Shown piece by piece: positions 50,359 through 59,290 of a DNA stretch of 64,000 nucleotides (positions are counted from its first letter, which is position 1; the number at the start of each line of letters is the position of its first letter). The notes beneath the pieces were generated by a model that saw nothing but the letters and a program-made list of their open reading frames with translations, ran no database searches and had not been told where the DNA came from. The DNA is taken from assembly GCF_002135295.1 (NCBI RefSeq), contig NZ_NEGG01000001.1, positions 186,001 to 250,000 on the forward strand, written 5' to 3'. This DNA is from Acinetobacter sp. ANC 5054 (GTDB lineage: Bacteria; Pseudomonadota; Gammaproteobacteria; Pseudomonadales; Moraxellaceae). The position numbers and the translations under genes were made by a program.

Positions 50359-51078
50359 TTACTGAATGACGTTTTGAATATAAAAACTGGTTTGCGCAAT
50401 CGGCTGAAGTTGATCATTCATTTGATAATACTTCACGTCATAATGCCCCGGTTTCCAGCCCGTATGCGGACTGAAACTCACCCAGTTCTGTTCACGATGA
50501 GCACTGATCCGTTGAGGCATAAAAAATAGTACTTCGCCCGTAGAACGATCACTCCACCGCACAAAAACCTGTTCATTATTCGGTGTTTTCCCTAATGTAT
50601 CAAAGTGAGCAAACAACTGTTGTCCAGCATAAATATCTCGAGGTAATACATTTTCAACTGCATATTCTTGCTGTGCCATAACAGTGGCTCGCCCACTCAT
50701 CGGCTCATTCGGATTATTTTTTGCATCAACATATTCACTAACAAGGTGTTTCGCAAATTCACGTTTATTTTTTATGCTCGATAAATCATAGTCAGGAAAT
50801 GCTTGCTGTAAATATTGTTCCATCTGTTGTGGTGTCGCCTGATCAATGATTGCATTGACCTGAGTGATTTGATTTTTTAATTGTTGTTGTAATTCGATAT
50901 TATTTTCAGCTTGCACAGGTACATTCTGCTGAAAATTTTGAATAAAGCTATTGCTCGTATGCTTGTTATCACTTTCGAGAACTATAGGATCAGATGCTTT
51001 ATTGGATGGGGCTATAAGATAGCCCAATCCAAAACAAACAAGGCCAATCAGTATTGGCACAATGAATTTCATAGTCAT
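50359..51078 (-). CDS. hypothetical membrane-anchored protein
   Basis: A 239-residue protein with an N-terminal helix (MKFIVPILIGLVCFGLGYLI) as anchor, a Gln/Asn-rich coiled region (about 40-90), and a C-terminal beta-rich domain (EQVFVRWSDRSTGEVLFF, HTGWKPGHYDVKYYQM) that looks like an Ig-like fold. The start overlaps the stop codon of the upstream lipoprotein (TAATG), so the two are translationally coupled and probably act together. No family recognised. Confidence 0.7.
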   Translation of the reverse strand: MTMKFIVPILIGLVCFGLGYLIAPSNKASDPIVLESDNKHTSNSFIQNFQQNVPVQAENNIELQQQLKNQITQVNAIIDQATPQQMEQYLQQAFPDYDLSSIKNKREFAKHLVSEYVDAKNNPNEPMSGRATVMAQQEYAVENVLPRDIYAGQQLFAHFDTLGKTPNNEQVFVRWSDRSTGEVLFFMPQRISAHREQNWVSFSPHTGWKPGHYDVKYYQMNDQLQPIAQTSFYIQNVIQ

Positions 51079-51533
51079 TAATTACACGTTATCGTTTCAG
51101 TCACGTTATTACCAATCGTGATTTGCAAACTTCCGTTTGTAAATAATGCTCCATTTTTCACTTGTTCTTTTGTTAGATTACTACCAGACAATATTCGTAA
51201 CCCTTCTGACGTACAGATTCCTGTCTGAATATCATTAGTTAGCTTTAATACACAACCACTTGTTGTCACTTTATGTGTATTTGCGACTGGCTGAGTACAG
51301 ACAGTTGTAATCACATTAGTAGATGGCGTTTTTACATCGCATGCTGAACAATCTCGACTCGCACTGCCACAGGCATTGGCTGCTTTTTCACTGCGGCAAA
51401 TGTATGTTTGCGAACCATAAGTAAATTCTTTTTCATAAGAGGAATTAAAACTGCTGCTACCTCCACCTCCACATGCGCTAAGAAGTGCACTCACAGCAAC
51501 AGTTAAAGGCAATAATATTTTTGTCATGTTCAT
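51078..51533 (-). CDS. Cys-rich hypothetical lipoprotein
   Basis: A 151-residue lipoprotein: the signal peptide MNMTKILLPLTVAVSALLSA is followed by acylated Cys and GGGGSSS. The mature part has about nine Cys (YICRSEKAANACGSASRDC, SACD, TVC, SGC, GIC, TCN), suggesting disulfide bonds in the periplasm. ATG 51533 is supported by AAGGG 8 bases upstream; the frame reaches 51572. Coupled to the next gene by TAATG. Confidence 0.72.
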   Translation of the reverse strand: MNMTKILLPLTVAVSALLSACGGGGSSSFNSSYEKEFTYGSQTYICRSEKAANACGSASRDCSACDVKTPSTNVITTVCTQPVANTHKVTTSGCVLKLTNDIQTGICTSEGLRILSGSNLTKEQVKNGALFTNGSLQITIGNNVTETITCN

Positions 51534-51643
51534 AAGTTTACCCTTTGTTTTTAATACTTTGTTTTTACCCAATGGGCAAATGATATGACAACAATTGTAG
51601 CAGTTAAATAGCTTAATTTATCAACATAACAAAACATCAGACG

Positions 51644-51678
51644 AAAAAAAACCTCAAACATTGTTTGAGGTTTTTTTG
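51644..51678 (-). terminator. terminator after tRNA-Phe copy 2
   Basis: Stem CCTCAAAC/GTTTGAGG with T-runs on both strands, just past the 3' end of the tRNA-Phe at 51683. Confidence 0.85.
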
Positions 51679-51682
51679 AATA

Positions 51683-51758
51683 TGGTGGCGAGACCCAGGA
51701 TCGAACTGGGGACACACGGATTTTCAATCCGTTGCTCTACCTACTGAGCTATCACGCC
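51683..51758 (-). tRNA. tRNA-Phe (GAA), copy 2
   Basis: A 76-base cloverleaf on the minus strand: D-arm TAGCTCAGTAGGTAGAGC, anticodon loop TTGAAAA (anticodon GAA), T-arm CCCAGTTCGATCCTGGG, encoded CCA. Acceptor GGCGTGA against TCTCGCC leaves a U5-U68 mismatch. Identical to the copy 213 bases away. Confidence 0.95.
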
Positions 51759-51838
51759 GATGCCGTGTATTAAGCCGTATCTCGAATGATTAGTCAATCA
51801 TATTTATCAAAATATTTTTTGCATGCATATTTTTTAGA

Positions 51839-51868
51839 CAAAAAAAATCCCTGATGGGATCAGGGATT
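51839..51868 (-). terminator. terminator after tRNA-Phe copy 1
   Basis: A perfect 9-bp stem ATCCCTGAT/ATCAGGGAT with a 3-base loop; on the minus strand a T-run follows. It separates the two tRNA-Phe genes, so each is an independent transcription unit. A second small hairpin AAACTGA/TCAGTTT lies at 51872-51889. Confidence 0.82.
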
Positions 51869-51895
51869 GATAAACTGAATAATCAGTTTTGAATA

Positions 51896-51971
51896 TGGTG
51901 GCGAGACCCAGGATCGAACTGGGGACACACGGATTTTCAATCCGTTGCTCTACCTACTGAGCTATCACGCC
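51896..51971 (-). tRNA. tRNA-Phe (GAA), copy 1
   Basis: A 76-base tRNA identical to the copy at 51683-51758, including the encoded CCA and the U5-U68 acceptor mismatch. Both copies also share a TTTTGAATATGG-like 3' flank (plus strand), which points to a local duplication. Confidence 0.95.
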
Positions 51972-52124
51972 GATGGGGCGTATTAAACAATTTAAGCTGT
52001 ATGACGTCAAGTGGGACTTACGCTTTTTTGTTTAAATGTATACTTTTAAAGCGATATTTCACATTAATTGCTTATTTTTGCTGCAAACTCAATAAATTAA
52101 GCATTTTCCAACATTGCCCGGCAT

Positions 52125-52149
52125 AAAAAAGGCAGCATGAAAGCTGCCT
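52125..52149 (-). terminator. terminator of the GNAT gene
   Basis: Stem GGCAGC/GCTGCC with a 6-base loop; a T-run follows on the minus strand, 17 bases past the stop codon. Confidence 0.85.
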
Positions 52150-52165
52150 AAAATCTTATACAAGC

Positions 52166-52555
52166 TTATTCAGCAGCAGGAATTTTTCCAATGTGCGCTA
52201 AACAACGGTGAATTGCACCACAACCCGGCTCGAAGGTTTTTACACCTTTTTCTTCTTCCATACGTGTCGCTTCACTCACTAGACGTTCTGCAACACCACG
52301 GCCACGGTTAGCTGGATGCACTACGATATATTCCAAAGTTTTACTTTCCCCTTGGCCGCTACACCAAATGGCGCCAATCAATTTTGTATTAAATTCTGCG
52401 GTATAAACTAAGGTATACTGAGCAAGGTTTTGCTCTAGTTGTTCAATGGCATCTGAACCGTCGCTAAATTCTGGGCTCGTGTCATACAGTCGCTCAAGCT
52501 GGCTGCGCACTTCATCATTTTCTAAAGAAGTATAGGCATGTACGGTAATAGGCAT
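52166..52555 (-). CDS. GNAT acetyltransferase, possibly PanZ/PanM-like
   Basis: A 129-residue minimal GNAT protein. The acetyl-CoA-binding loop is NRGRGVA at 83-89, preceded by the beta-4 strand LEYIVVHP. The short length and an N-terminal YDTSPEF stretch resemble the PanZ (PanM) group, which triggers maturation of aspartate decarboxylase; this is inference. The C-terminus has two Cys (GCGAIHRC). It is divergent from hisB. Confidence 0.75.
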   Translation of the reverse strand: MPITVHAYTSLENDEVRSQLERLYDTSPEFSDGSDAIEQLEQNLAQYTLVYTAEFNTKLIGAIWCSGQGESKTLEYIVVHPANRGRGVAERLVSEATRMEEEKGVKTFEPGCGAIHRCLAHIGKIPAAE

Positions 52556-52650
52556 TGATAAACCCTCCTGAGCAATCTAATATGCGGTGACTTCGTCACG
52601 GCGAAAATATTTTTACATCAATCATTTTGACGTATTTGAGGAACGTGTCT

Positions 52651-53244
52651 ATGACAGATCGTATCAGTGAAGTGGTAAGAAACACCAACGAAACCAAAAT
52701 CCGAGTTCGTGTGAATCTTGATGGTACTGGTCAAGGCACTTTAAACACTGGTGTTCCATTTTTAGATCATATGATTGATCAAATCAAGCGACATGGTCTG
52801 TTTGATATTGATATCCACTGTGATGGCGATCTTGAAATTGACGACCATCATACCGTAGAAGATTGCGGGATTACACTCGGACAGGCGTTTGCACAAGCAC
52901 TTGGCAATAAAAAAGGCCTAAAACGCTATGGTCACTTCTATGCACCGTTAGATGAAGCATTGAGCCGTGTCGTGGTGGATTTATCTGGTCGTCCGGGTCT
53001 TTGGATGGATATTCCTTTTACTCGTGCCCGCATTGGTACATTTGATGTGGATCTATTCTCTGAATTTTTCCAAGGTTTTGTGAACCATGCGTTAATGACG
53101 CTACACATCGACAACCTCAAAGGTAAAAACAGCCATCACCAAATTGAAAGCGTATTTAAAGCCTTTGCACGTGCCCTACGTATGGCATGTGAAGTTGATC
53201 CACGTGCAGAAAATACTGTCGCTTCAACCAAAGGAACATTGTAA
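52651..53244 (+). CDS. hisB: imidazoleglycerol-phosphate dehydratase
   Basis: A 197-residue monofunctional HisB (no N-terminal phosphatase domain) with metal-binding histidine motifs [17 protein letters not shown] and [12 protein letters not shown] 52651 follows GAGGAAC at 8 bases; the frame extends upstream only through a TTG at 52627. Step six of histidine synthesis. It overlaps hisH by one base (TAATG). Confidence 0.96.
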   Translation: MTDRISEVVRNTNETKIRVRVNLDGTGQGTLNTGVPFLDHMIDQIKRHGLFDIDIHCDGDLEIDDHHTVEDCGITLGQAFAQALGNKKGLKRYGHFYAPLDEALSRVVVDLSGRPGLWMDIPFTRARIGTFDVDLFSEFFQGFVNHALMTLHIDNLKGKNSHHQIESVFKAFARALRMACEVDPRAENTVASTKGTL

Positions 53245-53861
53245 TGACCCGTATTGCCCTTCTTGACTATGGCATGGGAAATCTTCACTCAGCTGCTAAA
53301 GCCCTCGAACATGTCGGTGCAACGGTTGATGTGACCAATGATCCAAAGTTGATTGCTCAGGCAGATAAAATTGTATTTCCGGGTGTAGGTGCAATGCGTG
53401 ACTGCATGCAAGGCATGCATGAAGCAGGTATTGATGAAGTCGTTCGCAATGCTGCATTTAACAAACCTGTTTTGGCTATTTGTGTTGGCATGCAAGCATT
53501 AATGCAACATTCAGAAGAAAATGGCGGTGCAGATGCACTGGGTATTTTTGAAGGTGTCGTAAAGCGTTTCCCTGATGTAGACGGTTTAAAAGTCCCCCAC
53601 ATGGGTTGGAATCAAGTGCATCAGGCAGATCCAAGCCACCCGATGTGGAAAAACATTGAGCAAGATGCGCGTTTCTACTTTGTGCATAGCTTCTATGTTG
53701 AACCAAAAGATCCAAGCATTGTCGCTGCAACATGTGACTACGGTTTGGAGTTCTGTACTACGATTCATAAAGAAAACTTGTTTGCAACGCAATTCCATCC
53801 AGAAAAAAGTCATACTGCAGGCCTACAGTTACTGAAAAACTTTGTGGAATGGGATATCTAA
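53244..53861 (+). CDS. hisH: imidazole glycerol phosphate synthase subunit HisH
   Basis: A 205-residue class I glutamine amidotransferase: nucleophile Cys in AICVGMQAL (C80 region), the catalytic His-Glu in QFHPEKS near 181-187, and [13 protein letters not shown] at the N-terminus. It feeds ammonia to HisF, which is encoded 6.5 kb downstream. Coupled to hisB by TAATG. Confidence 0.96.
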   Translation: MTRIALLDYGMGNLHSAAKALEHVGATVDVTNDPKLIAQADKIVFPGVGAMRDCMQGMHEAGIDEVVRNAAFNKPVLAICVGMQALMQHSEENGGADALGIFEGVVKRFPDVDGLKVPHMGWNQVHQADPSHPMWKNIEQDARFYFVHSFYVEPKDPSIVAATCDYGLEFCTTIHKENLFATQFHPEKSHTAGLQLLKNFVEWDI

Positions 53862-53882
53862 AGCCCAACGCATTGTTTTATT

Positions 53883-53911
53883 AAAAAGCTCACTTCGGTG
53901 GGCTTTTTTTT
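53883..53911 (+). terminator. terminator of hisBH
   Basis: Stem AAGCTCAC/GTGGGCTT with a TTCG tetraloop and T-run, 22 bases after the hisH stop codon. Confidence 0.9.
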
Positions 53912-54049
53912 ATGCAAGCACTTTATAATACGCGCGATTTTTATGTCGAAGGTTTGGCATGAACATCAGGTTGTAATGAATGCCATTTGTCATACAACCT
54001 TAAATGAGAAATAACGATTGATATAACGATAATTTTGAGAAGTTTAAAT

Positions 54050-54523
54050 ATGAATAATACAACGCAGATTGATTCTGGATGGAATCGCGACGGTCGATTT
54101 AACCGCATGTCTTTTGTAGGTTGGAATGTGTTTTACGGCTTAATGATGACAATTTTGATGCTCATGCTTTTGATCATGATGCCAAATACCTTCAATGCAA
54201 TCATAGAAAATGCTGAATCCCCAACAACGCAAGTTGTTTTATTTATCATCAACATCATCATATTAATTCCAGCGCTGATCTTTTCTGTACGTCGCTTACA
54301 TGATTTTAATGTGTCAGGTTGGTTTGCACTATTAGAGCTTATTCCACTTTTGAATATCCTCATGTTCCTTGCCTTGATGTTGATACCCAGCTCCGAAACA
54401 AGTAATAAATATGGTGAACCACGTGCATCAAAAACATGGGAAGTGGTGTTGGCCTTTCTCTTTTTCGGTCTCTTATTATTGATCTTGGTCAATCTACTCT
54501 TTGCCGCACGTTATATTTTCTAA
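54050..54523 (+). CDS. DUF805 membrane protein
   Basis: A 157-residue protein with DUF805 features: GRFNRMSFVGWNVFY before the first helix, then three to four membrane helices and the SVRRLHDFNVSGWFAL motif at about 79-95 between helices. ATG 54050 is preferred (GAGAAG 7 bases upstream). The function of DUF805 is unknown. Between hisBH and hisA, not in an obvious operon. Confidence 0.85.
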   Translation: MNNTTQIDSGWNRDGRFNRMSFVGWNVFYGLMMTILMLMLLIMMPNTFNAIIENAESPTTQVVLFIINIIILIPALIFSVRRLHDFNVSGWFALLELIPLLNILMFLALMLIPSSETSNKYGEPRASKTWEVVLAFLFFGLLLLILVNLLFAARYIF

Positions 54524-54663
54524 ATCCTTTCATGTTACATGCCATAGCAGCATGCGATAGCATATATATCTTCAAATGAGTTTATACCCTCACCCAATAC
54601 CGTATTTGCAATTTTCATGCAAAATCTCTAGGCTGCAACGACCTGCCTAAAAATTGAATCCCA

Positions 54664-55326
54664 ATGACTGATGCCCTTTTGACACAAATTTTGCCGACAA
54701 AAGAACAGATTAAAAGCTTTCCACTGTTTCAAAATTTAAGTGCTGAGCATATCCATGTCATTTATAAGCTTGAGCAATGCCTGCACTGGGAACCCGTATT
54801 AAGTAGCGCTGCAATATTAGGTTTTGATACCGAATCTAAGCCGACGTTTCGCAAAGGTGAAATTGCCACTGGCCCACACCTCATTCAACTTTCAACGGCA
54901 GAGCAAGCTTGGCTGTTTCAAATGAATGCGGAGACTTGGTCATTTTTAACGCCCATTTTAAGCAATCGTGAACAAATCAAAGTTGGTTTTGGACTCAAAA
55001 ATGATGCGCATCTTTTTCGTAAACACGGCATTGAACTGGGTAGCGTATTAGAACTGGCAAAATGCTTTTCTTCTTTTGGTTTGACCCAGCCCGTGGGCTT
55101 AAAAAATGCCATGGCGCTTTTATTTCAAGTCAATTTTCCCAAATCAAGAAGTGTCAGCACCTCAAATTGGTCGCATAAGCGCTTATCACCTGATCAAATT
55201 CGTTATGCAGCCGCTGACGCCTATGCACCTGTCTTGGTATTTGAAGAATTACTGCAACGTGGTCTTTTACCTAAAACCATTCCCAACACATCCTTGAAAT
55301 TACGGATTAGACCGAATAAAAACTAA
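54664..55326 (+). CDS. DEDDy 3'-5' exonuclease (RNase D-like)
   Basis: A 220-residue DnaQ-fold nuclease with all motifs: D55/E57 in GFDTES, D114 in KNDAHLF, and Y181-x3-D185 in YAAADAY. No HRDC domain follows, so it is shorter than true RNase D and closer to the small DEDDy proteins of unknown substrate. An upstream ribosome site is not evident. Plus strand, between DUF805 and hisA. Confidence 0.85.
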   Translation: MTDALLTQILPTKEQIKSFPLFQNLSAEHIHVIYKLEQCLHWEPVLSSAAILGFDTESKPTFRKGEIATGPHLIQLSTAEQAWLFQMNAETWSFLTPILSNREQIKVGFGLKNDAHLFRKHGIELGSVLELAKCFSSFGLTQPVGLKNAMALLFQVNFPKSRSVSTSNWSHKRLSPDQIRYAAADAYAPVLVFEELLQRGLLPKTIPNTSLKLRIRPNKN

Positions 55327-55473
55327 AGGGATTCGCCTACACCCAGCAAATTCATAATGCCTTTGACATTTAAAACTGTGCATTTTTTAGTTTTAACATT
55401 TAGTGAATAGCGGTTTATTTGTTAAGATTGGGAACAAATTTATTCTTAATTTGATTGAGCAAGGAGCGAAAGC

Positions 55474-56205
55474 ATGCTGATCATCCCTGCAATTGACCTG
55501 AAAGATGGCAAATGTGTCCGTTTAAAACAAGGTCGTATGGAAGACGATACCGTATTTTCTGACGATCCAGTGGCAACTGCACAGCATTGGGTAAATGAAG
55601 GCGCGCGTCGCTTACATTTGGTGGACTTAAACGGTGCTTTCGCTGGTACACCGATTCATAAACCTGTGGTTGAAGCCATTGCTAAAGCACAGCCTGAATT
55701 GCCAATTCAAATTGGTGGCGGTATCCGTTCACTTGAAACCATCGAGCATTATTTAGATGCTGGCGTTACATTTGTGATTATCGGGACCAAAGCCGTTCAA
55801 AACCCTGAGTTTGTTGAAGAAGCGTGCAAAAAATTTGCAGGTCACATCATTGTCGGTATCGATGCCATGAATGGCATGGTAGCAACAGATGGTTGGGCAA
55901 ATGTCACTGATGTCAAAGCCACTGATTTAGCAAAACGCTTTGCAGATGCTGGCGTATCGAGCATTGTCTATACTGACATTGCGCGTGATGGCATGATGCA
56001 AGGGGTAAACGTTGAGCAAACGGTTAACCTTGCTCAGTATTCAGGTTTACCAGTCATCGCTTCTGGCGGTGTCACCAATCTTGACGACGTACGTAACTTA
56101 AAAGGTCAACCGGGCATTTTAGGTGCGATTACTGGTCGTGCAATTTATGAAGGCACTTTAAGCCTTCGTGAAGCGCAATTGCTGCTTGATCAACAAAGCT
56201 TGTAA
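55474..56205 (+). CDS. hisA: 1-(5-phosphoribosyl)-5-[(5-phosphoribosylamino)methylideneamino]imidazole-4-carboxamide isomerase
   Basis: A 243-residue TIM barrel with catalytic Asp in [15 protein letters not shown] (Asp8), phosphate sites IGGGIRS and ASGGV, and the second Asp in [17 protein letters not shown] precedes the ATG. It catalyses the Amadori rearrangement in histidine synthesis. It ends at a terminator shared with the next, convergent gene. Confidence 0.96.
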   Translation: MLIIPAIDLKDGKCVRLKQGRMEDDTVFSDDPVATAQHWVNEGARRLHLVDLNGAFAGTPIHKPVVEAIAKAQPELPIQIGGGIRSLETIEHYLDAGVTFVIIGTKAVQNPEFVEEACKKFAGHIIVGIDAMNGMVATDGWANVTDVKATDLAKRFADAGVSSIVYTDIARDGMMQGVNVEQTVNLAQYSGLPVIASGGVTNLDDVRNLKGQPGILGAITGRAIYEGTLSLREAQLLLDQQSL

Positions 56206-56214
56206 TTGATGCGA

Positions 56215-56247
56215 TAAAAAAAGAGGCCGAACTGGCCTCTTTTTTTA
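56215..56247. terminator. bidirectional terminator
   Basis: Arms AGAGGCC/GGCCTCT around GAACT, with an A-run left and T-run right, between convergent hisA and the PLDc_N/TPR gene. Confidence 0.88.
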
Positions 56248-57033
56248 TGCTGCTTTTTTCTTCATCTCTTTTAAAGCTTTATCAATTTGCTTGAAAATAG
56301 GTTTATGCAATTGACGTGAATACGCTGTGCCGATATTCCATTTCTTTTGCAAATCTACACGAATCTGATGAGCCAACTCCGCATTATCGGTTTGTATTGC
56401 CCAGAACGCATATTCAGATAATTTGTCGATATCTTGAGATTTTGTCGCAAGGATAAAATTTTTCTGCGCACTTTCTTGTTGATTGAGCTGATGATGTGCC
56501 AAAGCTCGAATTAAGGCAATTTGTTCAATTTTATAGTTCGGATCTATTGCTGTGATTTTATCGGTGATAGTTAAAGCATTCTGTGCTTGTTGATCTTGCA
56601 AATAAGCTGTCGCAAGCTGTTCAAGATAAGCCGTATCATTTTCAACCAAACTACTGTACTTCTGCTTTAAGATATCAATAGCCTCTGCTGTTTTACCTGC
56701 CTGAGTGAGATACTCTGCGTATCTCACCGCATTATCAATGCTCGGGATATTTTCATACTGTATTTTGGCTTGATTGATGGCACGATTGGGTTGCAAAACA
56801 TGCAGCGCTTTTTTACTTAGTATATTGGCTTGATGCGACATGCGTGATTGAGGCAAATACACCGCAATGAAATACGCTACACTGCCTAAAAATGGGAAAA
56901 CAAATAAAATCCACAACCAAAAAAATGGCTGCCCATTGCGAATGGCATGAATTGCAAAACAAACAGCAATCAGTACGTGTATTCCAAGGCCAAAAATAGA
57001 AAAATATTGAAAATACTAAGCTAAATCATCCAT
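56245..57033 (-). pseudogene. PLDc_N/TPR membrane protein gene with an amber codon at codon 6
   Basis: An uninterrupted 223-residue frame begins only at TTG 56916, inside a membrane helix. In the same frame 39 codons upstream lies ATG 57033, with AGAGG 7 bases before it, reading M-D-D-L-A-TAG-Y-F-Q-Y-F and then FGLGIHVLIAVCFAIHAIRN, the typical first helix of phospholipase D-nuclease N-terminal (PLDc_N) domains. The second helix WILFVFPFLGSVAYFIAVYLPQ and a TPR-like helical C-terminus follow. TAG at 57018-57016 is one base from CAG (Gln). Hence a nonsense mutation, a sequencing error, or a low-efficiency readthrough product. Confidence 0.75.
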
Positions 57034-57205
57034 TACTAACCTCTTGAAGCTATTCTTATAATCATCTTTTAATGTGCAAAGATTATACGTTATTGAATAA
57101 TTCGAGCATACAAAGACTGCTCAAATATTTTTATGTTTCATCTAGTAATAAACAGATCTGCTAACAGCCCTACATCGTCTCAGTTCAGCAGCTCGACTTA
57201 TTAAA

Positions 57206-58147
57206 ATGCTAATATTGCAATCTCTCCCAAACTTCCTGCTGTACATGCCCCAATCCGTCCCCACACTCAAAAGTAAAACACCTCAACTCGCCTTAATCCT
57301 CATCACCATGCTTTGGGGCGCCAGTTTCATTACCGTGCAATACGGACTCAATTTTAGTAGTCCAGTCTTATTTGTCGGTTTACGCTTTGCCGCAGCCACT
57401 CTTGCCGTTAGTTTGTTGTCGCTGAAGTACCTGCGGCATTTTTCCAAACAAGATTTAATCGCAGGTGCAGCGATTGGCGCCGTAATTGCGACTGGCTATG
57501 CCACACAAACCGTGGGCCTGCAAAGTATCAGCAGCAGTGAATCCGCGTTTTTAACCGCGCTATATGTACCCTTGGTGCCTTTCTTTATGTGGCTGTGCTT
57601 TAAACATAAGCCGCATTTGATGACATGGTTCGGAGTCAGCTTGGCTTTTGTGGGATTGGTTTTTTTAACAGGGAATGGCTTCGGTGCAATACAGTTGAAT
57701 TTTGGTCAAATCATTACCCTACTCGGTTCCATTGCCATTGCCTTTGAAATTATTCTGATCAGTTATTTTGCACCACGAGTGAATTTACGCCGTGTGACAG
57801 TCTTGCAACTGGCCTTTGCATCGTTGTTTTGTTTCTGCTTTGCACCCTTACTCGGTGAAACAACCTTGCCTGTATTTGAATGGCAATTGATTGCAGTGTT
57901 GTGCGGATTGGGTTTAGCCAGCGCTGTAATTCAACTGGTCATGAACTGGGCGCAGCGCATGGTTGATCCCTCACAAGCTGCCATCATTTATGCAGGTGAA
58001 CCTGTATGGGCGGCCATGATTGGTCGTATCGCGGGCGAGCGTTTATCTCCGCTCGCGCTGATCGGTGGATTATGCGTAGTGATGGGGGTGATCGTGAGTG
58101 AGTGGCGACCGAAGTGGTTAAAGAAAAAAACCGTGCCTAGTGATTAA
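57206..58147 (+). CDS. DMT-superfamily (EamA) transporter
   Basis: A 313-residue protein with about ten membrane helices in two EamA halves. The N-terminal half has TMLWGASFITVQYGL; the C-terminal half has the NWAQRMVDPSQAAIIYAGEPVW stretch and ends VVMGVIVSEWRPKWLKKK. Exporter of amino-acid or drug-like metabolites; substrate unknown. The start is unsure: ATG 57206 or ATG 57245, neither with a good ribosome site. Confidence 0.85.
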   Translation: MLILQSLPNFLLYMPQSVPTLKSKTPQLALILITMLWGASFITVQYGLNFSSPVLFVGLRFAAATLAVSLLSLKYLRHFSKQDLIAGAAIGAVIATGYATQTVGLQSISSSESAFLTALYVPLVPFFMWLCFKHKPHLMTWFGVSLAFVGLVFLTGNGFGAIQLNFGQIITLLGSIAIAFEIILISYFAPRVNLRRVTVLQLAFASLFCFCFAPLLGETTLPVFEWQLIAVLCGLGLASAVIQLVMNWAQRMVDPSQAAIIYAGEPVWAAMIGRIAGERLSPLALIGGLCVVMGVIVSEWRPKWLKKKTVPSD

Positions 58148-58174
58148 TTACGCCTAGCAAAAAATGTAGACATT

Positions 58175-58200
58175 AAAAAAGCAGCCTCGGCTGCTTTTTC
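58175..58200. terminator. bidirectional terminator
   Basis: Stem AGCAGC/GCTGCT flanked by A6 and T5, between the convergent DMT transporter and DUF4870-like genes. Confidence 0.82.
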
Positions 58201-58596
58201 TTATTCATCATACATCGGTCGATTATCATTGACACGAATCAGACCTTTAATGGCACGATAGACAATCCACAGCCAAGACAAACCAATCACAGCAACACAG
58301 AATGCACTTGCCCCAAAAGCTACACTTGCAAAGGCATTGGGATTATTTCCAGTAAAAAATAAAAAAATAAAGGGAACAAAAGCGATGACGTTCCAAATCA
58401 GATACCACCAAAACGTGCGGATTTGCCATGTAAAATGGCTTTCAAAAATGGAACCACGCACATCACTACGTTTTACATAGTTAATGATTAAAGCCAAAAT
58501 CGCCAATAATCCAGCGGAAAAAATCGCCACAATATAAAGTACATACAAAATTATGGTGAGTAAGCGGTTTGGATCTTTATCAATTGAATCGTTCAT
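58201..58596 (-). CDS. DUF4870-like small membrane protein
   Basis: A 131-residue protein with three membrane helices (about 11-38, 58-79 and 90-112). Between helices 1 and 2 it has the SHFTWQIRTFWWYLIW pattern seen in DUF4870/Tic20-like proteins. ATG 58596 has GGGGAG 5 bases upstream; the frame extends 15 bases further. Function unknown. Next to the DUF1294 gene on the same strand. Confidence 0.75.
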   Translation of the reverse strand: MNDSIDKDPNRLLTIILYVLYIVAIFSAGLLAILALIINYVKRSDVRGSIFESHFTWQIRTFWWYLIWNVIAFVPFIFLFFTGNNPNAFASVAFGASAFCVAVIGLSWLWIVYRAIKGLIRVNDNRPMYDE

Positions 58597-58636
58597 TGCA
58601 CTCCCCGTCACGATGATGTTGACTGAAAATTTATCA

Positions 58637-59263
58637 CTAAATCTTTAAAAAATTGAACGGCGAAATCAGCCATAAAATCAGTAATATGTTAAAGACTATG
58701 GTACAGAAATATATCTTTCGAAAGGGTTGTTTTTGTGTTTTATGGCGTAGGCGTTGTTGCGCCAACCATGCCGCTGGCCAGCCACCGAGAAAAGCTAAAA
58801 TGTGCAGCGTATTTTCTGGCACCCGACGGTTACCAAGCTGCGCCGCTTCTTTGTCTTGGGCATAGAACCAATAGCTCAAGACATTCATAATGCTGATAAA
58901 CAACAGCACCATGCCACTCAGTAAACCCGCCACAGACAAGCCTACTAGGGCAAGGATAAAAACAATACACACGATTTGCATCGGCTGAGCTTTATGCGGC
59001 ATCTGTACAATATTTTTTTTCACCGGGCGACGACTCGGTTGAGTTTGTGACGCCTTCAAATAGTGGACTTGCTGCGCACGAAAGCGTCCGCGTTCGTCTA
59101 AGATCACAGCATAATCCAACGCGCAGCCCACGATTGGTCGTGGGCCGGGACGGGAAAAGTCTTTAATGTGCAAAAATACGCGATCTTTGGTGCTATCGTT
59201 CGGTTGAATGAAGCCGTAGCCCTTATCATCAAACCATTCTACTAAGCGTCCTTGATCACGCAT
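58637..59263 (-). CDS. cold-shock domain plus DUF1294 membrane protein
   Basis: A 208-residue fusion. Residues 1-70 are a cold-shock/OB fold (GRLVEWFDDKGYGFIQPND and VFLHIKDFS as RNP1 and RNP2 equivalents). A basic linker and four membrane helices forming DUF1294 follow, with RRVPENTLHILAFLGGWPAA. RNA or DNA binding by the first domain is expected; the purpose of membrane tethering is unknown. This architecture recurs in gammaproteobacteria. Confidence 0.88.
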   Translation of the reverse strand: MRDQGRLVEWFDDKGYGFIQPNDSTKDRVFLHIKDFSRPGPRPIVGCALDYAVILDERGRFRAQQVHYLKASQTQPSRRPVKKNIVQMPHKAQPMQIVCIVFILALVGLSVAGLLSGMVLLFISIMNVLSYWFYAQDKEAAQLGNRRVPENTLHILAFLGGWPAAWLAQQRLRHKTQKQPFRKIYFCTIVFNILLILWLISPFNFLKI

Positions 59264-59290
59264 GCTTTTCCCTCTCGTTGTTTTTAAAAT

